This document shows positions 1 to 5,861 of a stretch of DNA of 10,422 nt, in pieces. Position 1 is the first letter of the stretch. Every line of letters begins with the position of its first letter. The notes under the pieces are model-generated. The model made no database searches, was not told where the DNA came from, and saw only the letters and a program-made list of their open reading frames with translations. Location: positions 1-10,422 of the forward strand of contig JAIXYD010000170.1 in the NCBI GenBank assembly GCA_027490415.1, given 5' to 3'. The DNA is from Streptomycetaceae bacterium. Its GTDB lineage: Bacteria > Actinomycetota > Actinomycetes > Nanopelagicales > Nanopelagicaceae. Both the position numbers and the translations under genes were made by a program.

Positions 1-530
1 AAGCGCGAACGCTGTAAATCATTCTGCTCTTGCTCTGGCTCATCTGCACGAGCAAAGTGAGAGAAGATTCCGACAATATCAAGATTGGCAACATGGTGGG
101 CGTCAAGCTTTCCCCACTCACTTAAGAATCCTCCTCGAGTCATTCCGGTATCGACTTCAAGATGAACGCGTGGTCGGTGAGCAGATTTCACTGCACCAAT
201 TTCTTGCAGAGCGATAATTGATGAAGCGGCTAATTCAATATTGCGATCGACCGCAGACTTGTAATCTGATCCGGGAGGTACCAGCCACGCCAATATTGGT
301 GCAGTTATTCCAGCATCTCGTAAGGAGATAGCCTCTTCCAAAAGAGCGACGCCAAGAGATGATGCCCCTGCAGCAAGTGCTGCTCGGGCTACAGGAATAA
401 GACCATGACCATAGGCATCGGCCTTAACGACAGCCATCACATCAACACCGGCTAGCGCTCTGAGGTGTTTTACATTCTCCGTGATCCGATCAAGATCGAT
501 AATTGCTTCTGCGCGATTGAAAGTGTTCAT
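1..530 (-). CDS. alr: Alanine racemase, 5' part (runs off the left edge)
   Basis: PLP-dependent cytoplasmic enzyme interconverting L- and D-alanine, which supplies D-Ala for peptidoglycan. Only the first 176 codons are present; the family is usually about 360-390 residues, so the C-terminal beta domain with the catalytic Tyr lies outside. The PLP-lysine motif AVVKADAYGHG is at residues 33-43 (Lys36). LEVDTGMTRGGF is at 124-135, with the conserved Arg at 132, and GIFSHFARADEP follows at 154-165. The ATG at 530-528 overlaps the acpS stop as ATGA, so translation is probably coupled to acpS; no strong Shine-Dalgarno sequence is visible. The gene is truncated only by the window edge: the reading frame is intact and the motifs are conserved. 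The acpS-alr neighbourhood is common in Actinobacteria, where an nnr gene often sits between them; here it does not. Confidence 0.96.
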   Translation of the reverse strand, partial: MNTFNRAEAIIDLDRITENVKHLRALAGVDVMAVVKADAYGHGLIPVARAALAAGASSLGVALLEEAISLRDAGITAPILAWLVPPGSDYKSAVDRNIELAASSIIALQEIGAVKSAHRPRVHLEVDTGMTRGGFLSEWGKLDAHHVANLDIVGIFSHFARADEPEQEQNDLQRSR

Positions 531-868
531 CTTTCGAGGATCACCATCGCTGAGGCAATTGCTCCATCGTGGGATAGCGATAAATGCACCTGCGCACCAT
601 CAACCAGATCAGCGATTGCGCCTCGGAATAAAAAGGCAGGTTTTCCATTTTCAAGGTTGATCACTTCTGCTTCATGCCAAGCCAAACCATGTGAAGGTGA
701 CAATGCCTTGTACAAAGCCTCTTTCGCGGCAAAGCGGGCTGCAAGGGATGCAATTGGCTTACTGGCTTCTGCAGGTGTGAAAAGTTTTTCGCGTAAGCCT
801 GGTGTGCGATCGATGCTTTCTTTAAAGCGCTCGATGTCAACAACATCGATGCCGATTCCATCAACCAT
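527..868 (-). CDS. acpS: Holo-[acyl-carrier-protein] synthase
   Basis: Transfers 4'-phosphopantetheine from CoA to the conserved Ser of apo-ACP, switching on fatty-acid synthesis; acts in the cytoplasm as a small trimeric enzyme. The 113-residue product begins with GIGIDVVDIERF at residues 4-15 (metal-binding Asp8). It has the second signature FAAKEALYKAL at 46-56 (Glu50) and ends with HLSLSHDGAIASAMV at 95-109. This is slightly short for the family (about 115-130). The ATG at 868-866 was chosen because the conserved beta strand starts right after it; a longer frame from 934 would add 22 unmatched residues and overlap the PAP2 gene. No Shine-Dalgarno sequence is visible, and the gene starts 10 bases after the PAP2 stop, so it probably depends on coupling or re-initiation. 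It overlaps alr by 4 bases. Confidence 0.95.
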   Translation of the reverse strand: MVDGIGIDVVDIERFKESIDRTPGLREKLFTPAEASKPIASLAARFAAKEALYKALSPSHGLAWHEAEVINLENGKPAFLFRGAIADLVDGAQVHLSLSHDGAIASAMVILER

Positions 869-878
869 GGGATTGAGT

Positions 879-1547
879 CTAGTGCAGTTGGCTTTTCGAG
901 GGAACATACCTATCCACGGCAATAACTGCGACAAGTAGTGCGCTGCCTACAAAGAGTCCGCCTAAGAGATCGGTGAACCAATGTGTGTGACGTATCAAAG
1001 AGACCGTACACACCGTTAAGGAAATCACTGCGACACCGGCTGATGCTAAGCGACCTTGGTAGCGATCAACATGGGCATACCTGTAAATCAAATAGGCCAG
1101 AATTCCCCACGACAAGACCGCATTTGATGCATGGCCACTCGGATAAGACATTCCGCCTGCATGCAATAGATCAATTCCAAGTCGAGGCTTAGTTCGTCCT
1201 AATAACAACTTCGCTGAACCAACAACGAGGTTGAGAAGAATGAGAGAAAGAAAAGCAAGATTAAGTGGACGCCATGTCTTAAACTTCCACGCAATAAATG
1301 CTGCTGCGATAAGTAAGACTGTTGCAGTTAATCCACGTAAACCTAAATCATCTAACCTGCGCAGAATGAATCCACCTAGACCTTCAAATTGTGGCTTAGG
1401 CGAACTATTGATGCGCTTATCAAAAACAGTTAGAGGACCGTAGGTGTATACCTGCTGGGTCACGATCAAGAAGCCAGTAAACAAAATTGCTGACCATTTA
1501 AAGGCTTTATTTCTCTGGGCCTTGCGAATATCAATTGCGTTAGTCAT
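879..1547 (-). CDS. PAP2-family integral membrane phosphatase
   Basis: A 222-residue membrane protein of the PAP2/type 2 phosphatidic acid phosphatase superfamily. Members dephosphorylate lipid phosphates or diphosphates such as undecaprenyl-PP, phosphatidylglycerol-P or phosphatidic acid. Hydrophobic segments lie near residues 17-34, 72-88, 95-112, 143-157, 168-185 and 195-211, giving about six helices. Motif 1 reads KLLLGRTKP (113-121), with Lys120 where the consensus KX6RP has Arg. Motif 2 is PSGH (136-139). Motif 3 has His189 and Asp193 (HWFTD), but the usual Arg six residues before the His is Ser183; Arg186 is nearby. The ATG directly follows the glmS stop (TAAATG), with GGAG at 1551-1554 only 3 bases upstream, suggesting coupling to glmS. 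Position among glmM, glmS and alr suggests an envelope role, possibly recycling the C55 lipid carrier; this is inference and the substrate is unknown. Confidence 0.85.
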   Translation of the reverse strand: MTNAIDIRKAQRNKAFKWSAILFTGFLIVTQQVYTYGPLTVFDKRINSSPKPQFEGLGGFILRRLDDLGLRGLTATVLLIAAAFIAWKFKTWRPLNLAFLSLILLNLVVGSAKLLLGRTKPRLGIDLLHAGGMSYPSGHASNAVLSWGILAYLIYRYAHVDRYQGRLASAGVAVISLTVCTVSLIRHTHWFTDLLGGLFVGSALLVAVIAVDRYVPSKSQLH

Positions 1548-3392
1548 TTACTCCACCGTGACAGATTTGGCCAAGTTTCGTGGCTGGTCAACGTCATTTC
1601 CACGCGCTACTGCCATTTCATAGGCAAAGACTTGCAATGGAACAGTTGCCAAAATCGGTTGAAGTAGTGCAGGTCCTGAAGGAATTCGAATGATGTGTTC
1701 TGCTCCGACGACTGCGTCACCCTCTTGAGCGATAACGATCACGCGAGCACCACGTGCCTTTACCTCTTGAATATTGCTGAGCATCTTCTCATCGAGAGCA
1801 TTTTCGTGACCTGCTGGCAAGATCGCAATTACTGGTGTCTGCTTCACTGAATCAATGAGTGCGATTGGGCCATGCTTGAGTTCTCCGCCCGCAAAACCTT
1901 CAGCATGGATATACGCGAGCTCTTTGAGTTTTAAAGCACCTTCAAGTGCAACGGGATATCCCACGTTGCGACCAAGGAAGAGAACTGTGTCTGATGTTGC
2001 AAATTTGCGAGTGAGTTCGCGCAGTGGTTCTACAGTCTCAAGTATCTGTTCGATCTGAGCTGGTAACTCAAGCATCTGGTGATAAATACTTTTCACTTCA
2101 AGATCACTGAGTTCTTTACGCACTTGGGCGAGCTTGAGTCCAAGGAGATAAACCGCGACAATCTGTGTCAATAACGCTTTTGTGGATGCAACTGCGATCT
2201 CAGGACCTGCGTGCGTATAGATCACCGCATCTGACTCGCGGGGAATTGTTGAACTGTTGGTATTACATATTGCGAGCACTCGTGCACCGGCAGCCTTTGC
2301 ATGACGTACCGCCATGAGCGTATCCATCGTCTCTCCCGATTGAGAGATTGCAACAACGAGCGTTGAGCTGTCAACAATTGGGTCGCGATATCGATACTCG
2401 CTCGCGATCTCAACTTCGACACTTATCTTGGCCCACTTTTCGATCGCATACTTGGCAACCATTCCTGCGTGATAGGCAGTTCCGCATGCAATCACAACGA
2501 TCTTCTTGAGTGCAGCAATTTCGGCATCAGTCATATGTAGTTCATCAATCAGGATCTGATCGTTATCGCTCAAGCGACCAATGAGAGTATCTGCGACTGC
2601 TTTAGGCTGTTCAAAGATCTCTTTGAGCATGAAGTGTGTGAAGCCACCTTTTTGTGCAGCGGCAGCATCCCAAGTGATTTCATACTCTCGCGGTGCAACT
2701 GCCTTGCCAGCAAGATCAATAATCTCGATAGAAGATGGTGTAATCGTAATGATCTCATCTTGGCCAAGTTCAATTGCGCGCTTGGTGTAGTCGATAAATG
2801 CTGCAACATCTGAGGCTAAGAAATTCTCGCCATCACCGATTCCTGCCACAAGTGGTGAGTTACGGCGCACGCCGACGATACGTTCTGGATCATCTGCATG
2901 TACGGCCAGCAAGGTGAAGGATCCGCGCAAGAGTTTGACTGCCGCACGCATCGCTTGCGTTAAATCTCCGCCATGCTCTTTTCGAAGATCAGAGAGTAGG
3001 TGAGCAACAGATTCGGTATCTGTATCTGAAGAGAATGAATGTCCGCGAGATTCGAGCTCGGCCTTGAGCTCGGAGTAATTTTCAATAATTCCATTGTGAA
3101 TTACAGCCAACTTGCCTTCGTTATCTACATGAGGATGCGCATTGCGATCTGTAGGTCCGCCATGTGTTGCCCATCGGGTGTGGCTAATTCCTGAATGCAC
3201 TGTTGGAATATTTGGTGAAAGTGCGCTCTCTAAGTTGGCGAGCTTTCCAGCTCGCTTTTCGATAAAGAGTGATGTCGGTGTGCCGAGTGCTATTCCAGCG
3301 GAGTCATAACCACGATATTCAAGGCGGCGGAGTCCTTCAATAAGTGGATCTACCGCCGAACGTGCGCCTGTGTATCCCACAATGCCGCACAT
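1548..3392 (-). CDS. glmS: Glutamine--fructose-6-phosphate aminotransferase (isomerizing)
   Basis: Makes glucosamine-6-phosphate from fructose-6-phosphate and glutamine, the committed step to UDP-GlcNAc and peptidoglycan; cytoplasmic. At 614 residues it is full length. The N-terminal glutaminase domain (about 1-235) begins MCGIVGYTG, so Cys2 becomes the nucleophile after Met removal. HTRWATHG is at 71-78 and the oxyanion region HNGIIENY at 99-106. Two SIS sugar-isomerase domains follow, about 295-430 (ACGTAYHAG 302-310; ISQSGETMDT 349-358) and about 465-600 (ELAYIHAEGFAGGELKHGP 491-509). The C-terminal tail RNLAKSVTVE is typical of the family. A strong Shine-Dalgarno sequence overlaps the glmM stop (TAAGGAG). 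The short glmM-glmS spacer leaves no room for a glmS ribozyme, so the Gram-positive ribozyme control is absent here. Confidence 0.98.
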   Translation of the reverse strand: MCGIVGYTGARSAVDPLIEGLRRLEYRGYDSAGIALGTPTSLFIEKRAGKLANLESALSPNIPTVHSGISHTRWATHGGPTDRNAHPHVDNEGKLAVIHNGIIENYSELKAELESRGHSFSSDTDTESVAHLLSDLRKEHGGDLTQAMRAAVKLLRGSFTLLAVHADDPERIVGVRRNSPLVAGIGDGENFLASDVAAFIDYTKRAIELGQDEIITITPSSIEIIDLAGKAVAPREYEITWDAAAAQKGGFTHFMLKEIFEQPKAVADTLIGRLSDNDQILIDELHMTDAEIAALKKIVVIACGTAYHAGMVAKYAIEKWAKISVEVEIASEYRYRDPIVDSSTLVVAISQSGETMDTLMAVRHAKAAGARVLAICNTNSSTIPRESDAVIYTHAGPEIAVASTKALLTQIVAVYLLGLKLAQVRKELSDLEVKSIYHQMLELPAQIEQILETVEPLRELTRKFATSDTVLFLGRNVGYPVALEGALKLKELAYIHAEGFAGGELKHGPIALIDSVKQTPVIAILPAGHENALDEKMLSNIQEVKARGARVIVIAQEGDAVVGAEHIIRIPSGPALLQPILATVPLQVFAYEMAVARGNDVDQPRNLAKSVTVE

Positions 3393-3400
3393 ATTGTGAT

Positions 3401-3406
3401 CTCCTT
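3401..3406 (-). promoter_or_regulatory. Ribosome binding site of glmS overlapping the glmM stop codon
   Basis: AAGGAG reads on the minus strand at 3406-3401, 8 bases before the glmS ATG. Its first bases are part of the glmM TAA stop (TAAGGAG). A ribosome ending glmM therefore sits on the glmS binding site, which would tie output of the two amino-sugar enzymes together. Confidence 0.8.
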
Positions 3407-4751
3407 AGAGAGAAAGTTCGTTTCTTACGACATCTGCAAGCGTTGTCGCAACTTCTGAGGCAAGGTTATCACTCGAGGCTTCCACCATCACTCTGACAAG
3501 GTTTTCAGTACCTGAAGCGCGCAGAAGAACTCGGCCAGAAGACCCCAACTTGCTTTCGGCAGCTAGGACCGCATCCGAGATTGCCGAATTGCTTGCTAAC
3601 TTCTCTTTTGCGACGCCCTTCACATTGACCAAAATTTGCGGAAAGCGTGTCATTACAGATGCTAGCTCTGCCAATGACTTCTTGCTGCGTGCTACCTCTT
3701 GTGCAATAGCTAGCGCGGTCAAAAGTCCATCACCTGTATTTGCAAATTTGCGCATGATCACATGGCCTGATTGTTCGCCACCTAAAACAAAATCTTTTTC
3801 GAGCATTCGTTCAAGAACGTAGCGATCACCAACAGGGGTCGTCTCAACTGTAATTCCGGCATCCTTCATTGCATGCATAAAACCTAAGTTACTCATTACT
3901 GTACCGACAACAGTGTCGGCCTTGAGCTGACCACTTGCCTTCATGCCGATTGCAAGAATCGCCATAATCATGTCGCCATCAACTTCATTGCCTTGCGCAT
4001 CGACTGCTAAACAGCGATCGGCATCTCCGTCATGGGCAATTCCAAAATCAGCACCTTCCTTAACGACGGCAGCCTTAAGGCTTGCCAGATAGGTCGATCC
4101 GCAATTGTCGTTAATGTTCCAACCATCTGGCGCATGTGAAATTGCAACAACAGTGGCACCTGCCCGTGCGAGCGCATCCGGCGCGACAAAAGATGCAGCG
4201 CCATTTGCGCAATCCACAACAATCTTGAGGCCATCAAGACGTGTAGTAACCGAAGTCATTAAATGCTCGATGTACTTCTCTTTTGCGCCTTCATCGTTGA
4301 TGGCACGACCAACGCCGCGACCTGTCGGACGCTCCCAAGGCTCACCGATTCGGGCCTCAATTAGTGCTTCGATCGAATCATCGAGCTTGCCACCACCGCG
4401 AGCAAATAACTTAATTCCGTTATCTGGCATTGCATTGTGGGAAGCAGAGATCATGACTCCTAAATCTGCTTCGGTCGCTGCAACGAGATATGAAACTGCA
4501 GGTGTAGGTAATACGCCTACGCGATACACATCAACACCGGCACTTGTGAGACCTGCAACGACGGCAGCTTCAAGAAATTCACCTGATGCCCGCGAATCCT
4601 GGCCCACAATTGCGCGAGGGCGGACAGATTTATCGTGGAAACTTTCAACGAGAATATGTGCAGCAGCAACGGCTACATCGAGTGCAAGTTCAGCAGTAAG
4701 TGTTTGGCCATTTGCCAAGCCGCGGATTCCATCTGTACCAAAAAGGGACAT
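3405..4751 (-). CDS. glmM: Phosphoglucosamine mutase
   Basis: Interconverts glucosamine-6-P and glucosamine-1-P, the step after GlmS on the way to UDP-GlcNAc; cytoplasmic, of the alpha-D-phosphohexomutase family. The 448-residue length is standard. The N-terminal signature LFGTDGIRG is at 3-11. The phosphoserine loop ISASHNAMPDNGIK is at 101-114, with Ser104 the likely phosphorylated residue. The metal loop DGDADR is at 241-246, the sugar loop GEQSGH at 325-330, and the phosphate-binding loop RASGTEN at 411-417. The ATG at 4751 is chosen over an upstream one at 4832 because LFGTDGIRG begins right there, AAGG lies 8 bases upstream, and the longer form would overlap rpsI and add 27 unmatched residues. 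It follows rpsI by 19 bases. The rpsI-glmM pairing is common in Actinobacteria. Confidence 0.97.
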   Translation of the reverse strand: MSLFGTDGIRGLANGQTLTAELALDVAVAAAHILVESFHDKSVRPRAIVGQDSRASGEFLEAAVVAGLTSAGVDVYRVGVLPTPAVSYLVAATEADLGVMISASHNAMPDNGIKLFARGGGKLDDSIEALIEARIGEPWERPTGRGVGRAINDEGAKEKYIEHLMTSVTTRLDGLKIVVDCANGAASFVAPDALARAGATVVAISHAPDGWNINDNCGSTYLASLKAAVVKEGADFGIAHDGDADRCLAVDAQGNEVDGDMIMAILAIGMKASGQLKADTVVGTVMSNLGFMHAMKDAGITVETTPVGDRYVLERMLEKDFVLGGEQSGHVIMRKFANTGDGLLTALAIAQEVARSKKSLAELASVMTRFPQILVNVKGVAKEKLASNSAISDAVLAAESKLGSSGRVLLRASGTENLVRVMVEASSDNLASEVATTLADVVRNELSL

Positions 4752-4756
4752 GAAGG

Positions 4757-4763
4757 CCGCCTT
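4757..4763 (-). promoter_or_regulatory. Ribosome binding site of glmM that decides its start
   Basis: AAGGCGG reads on the minus strand at 4763-4757, in the 19-base rpsI-glmM spacer. The AAGG core is 8 bases before the ATG at 4751. This supports the 448-residue form over the longer frame starting inside rpsI. Confidence 0.6.
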
Positions 4764-4770
4764 AAGTGAA

Positions 4771-5259
4771 TTAACGCTTTGAGTATTGTGAGCGCTTACG
4801 TGCCTTCTTAAGGCCGTACTTCTTGCGCTCAATCACACGTGCATCACGTGAGAGGAATCCAGCCTTCTTAAGTGCTGGACGGTGTGCTTCAACATCAATT
4901 TCGTTAAGTGAACGAGCAACGCCTAGGCGAAGTGCGCCGGCTTGACCAGAAACTCCACCACCGTTGATGCGAGCAAAAACATCGTACTGACCTTCTGCAC
5001 CAACTGTGCGAAGTGGTTCAGAAACTGATTGCTGGTGAACTTTATTTGGGAAATAAGCTTCGAGAGTCTTGCCGTTGATAACCCAGCGACCTGTTCCAGG
5101 AACGAGACGAACGCGAGCAACAGCTTCCTTACGACGACCGGTGCCAGCACCTGGTGCCTTGATTGCTGGACGGTTTGTCGCAGCAGAAGGAGTTGCTGAA
5201 GAGTAAGAAGTAGGAATCTCGTTCTCGTCGAGATCTGCGAAAGTTGTGTTATCTGACAT
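4771..5259 (-). CDS. rpsI: 30S ribosomal protein S9
   Basis: Small-subunit protein whose C-terminal tail reaches the P-site tRNA anticodon region. The S9 core starts near residue 40 ([13 protein letters not shown], 40-52), continues through [24 protein letters not shown], and ends with the family tail SKR (160-162) after a Lys/Arg-rich stretch. The 162-residue length is more than the roughly 130 of E. coli S9 because of an acidic, Ser/Thr/Ala/Pro-rich N-terminal extension of about 38 residues. Such extensions are frequent in actinobacterial S9. The start at 5259 has AAGGG overlapping the rplM stop (TAAGGG), with 11 bases to the ATG. The gene is 14 bases behind rplM, the conserved L13-S9 pair. 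Confidence 0.97.
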   Translation of the reverse strand: MSDNTTFADLDENEIPTSYSSATPSAATNRPAIKAPGAGTGRRKEAVARVRLVPGTGRWVINGKTLEAYFPNKVHQQSVSEPLRTVGAEGQYDVFARINGGGVSGQAGALRLGVARSLNEIDVEAHRPALKKAGFLSRDARVIERKKYGLKKARKRSQYSKR

Positions 5260-5273
5260 GTATTTAGATTCCC

Positions 5274-5726
5274 TTACTTAATGATCTGTGAAACTTGCTC
5301 GAATGTATATGGCTTTGGAGCTTGTGCTGCATGTGGATGTTCTGGTCCTGCGTAAACCTTTAGCTTTCCAGCCATCTCGCGACCAAGACGGTTCTTTGGA
5401 AGCATTCCCTTGATCGCCTTTTCAACAGCACGTGTTGGGTGCTTCTCGAGAAGTTCGCCGTAAACAGTTGATGTTAAACCGCCTGGGAAACCTGAGTGTT
5501 GGTGTGCAAACTTTGAAAGCGCCTTGTTACCTGAAAGTGAAACCTTCTCGGCGTTGATTACGATGACGAAGTCACCCATATCCATATGTGCTGCGAAGGT
5601 TGGCTTGTGCTTACCGCGAAGAAGAACTGCAGCATGGGTTGCGAGACGACCAAGAACTACATCTTGTGCATCGATGACGTGCCATGCACGAACGACGTCG
5701 CCTGCTTTAGGACTATATGTACGCAT
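5274..5726 (-). CDS. rplM: 50S ribosomal protein L13
   Basis: Early-assembling large-subunit protein, 150 residues, near the usual 140-150. The sequence begins [20 protein letters not shown] and continues [20 protein letters not shown]. It contains [18 protein letters not shown] and the L13 signature region [21 protein letters not shown], and ends shortly after the HPHAAQ motif. GAAGG at 5740-5736 is a Shine-Dalgarno sequence 9 bases upstream of the ATG. It is the first gene after a 135-base gap that carries a promoter candidate and a GC-rich hairpin, so it probably heads the rplM-rpsI-glmM-glmS transcript. Feedback control by L13 through the leader is possible but not shown by sequence. Confidence 0.97.
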   Translation of the reverse strand: MRTYSPKAGDVVRAWHVIDAQDVVLGRLATHAAVLLRGKHKPTFAAHMDMGDFVIVINAEKVSLSGNKALSKFAHQHSGFPGGLTSTVYGELLEKHPTRAVEKAIKGMLPKNRLGREMAGKLKVYAGPEHPHAAQAPKPYTFEQVSQIIK

Positions 5727-5772
5727 GCTCTATTACCTTCTTCTTTTCGTTTGCTTCAAGGATTGACCTTCG

Positions 5773-5786
5773 GCGCCCGCTGGCGC
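5773..5786 (-). other. GC-rich hairpin in the rplM leader
   Basis: A perfect 5-bp inverted repeat, GCGCC / GGCGC on the transcribed strand, with a 4-base loop (AGCG). It lies just downstream of the predicted transcription start and about 45 bases before the rplM ATG. Two bases further on, 5770-5758 can form a smaller 4-bp hairpin (AAGG/CCTT, 5-base loop). There is no T-run, so it is not a terminator. An r-protein feedback leader is possible; this is inference. Confidence 0.45.
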
Positions 5787-5795
5787 AGGGGTGCA

Positions 5796-5824
5796 ACTTT
5801 ACCTTCCGCAGCGTGAGGGGTCAA
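5796..5824 (-). promoter_or_regulatory. Promoter candidate for rplM-rpsI
   Basis: On the minus strand TTGACC (5824-5819) is followed by exactly 17 bases and TAAAGT (5801-5796). The -35 matches TTGACA in 5 of 6 positions; the -10 matches TATAAT in 4 of 6 and fits the TAnnnT core typical of actinobacterial housekeeping promoters. It lies in the only sizeable gap between the ABC-F gene and rplM. Transcription would begin near 5789, giving a leader of about 60 bases. Confidence 0.6.
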
Positions 5825-5861
5825 AATGGCCTCAATCCCCCTTCCCACAGGCGCAAAATAG

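Noticed and set aside
465..938. A 157-codon plus-strand frame over acpS and alr
   Set aside because: It is antisense to acpS, alr and the PAP2 end, all with intact family motifs; its product matches no family I know and has no upstream binding site.
3393..3404. A glmS ribozyme upstream of glmS
   Set aside because: The spacer to glmM is 12 bases, and the upstream sequence is glmM coding, so there is no room for the ribozyme.
4105..4782. A 225-codon open frame on the plus strand opposite glmM
   Set aside because: It is a mirror of glmM codon usage: no recognisable domain, Ser/Ala/Pro/Arg-rich, and lying fully antisense to a strongly conserved gene.
4752..4832. Longer glmM start at 4832
   Set aside because: The extra 27 residues overlap rpsI, are unlike GlmM, and the ATG at 4751 has its own binding site and the exact family N-terminus.
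5765..5824. Long-range pairing of TTGACC (5824-5819) with GGTCAA (5768-5763) as a large riboswitch-like stem
   Set aside because: TTGACC is better explained as the -35 box and would then not be transcribed; six pairs over about 50 bases can occur by chance.
5815..5861. A possible terminator or G-quadruplex behind the ABC-F gene (G-rich runs and GGGG...CCCC)
   Set aside because: Only four outer base pairs form before mismatches, no T-run follows, and the G-tracts are too few and uneven for a convincing quadruplex.
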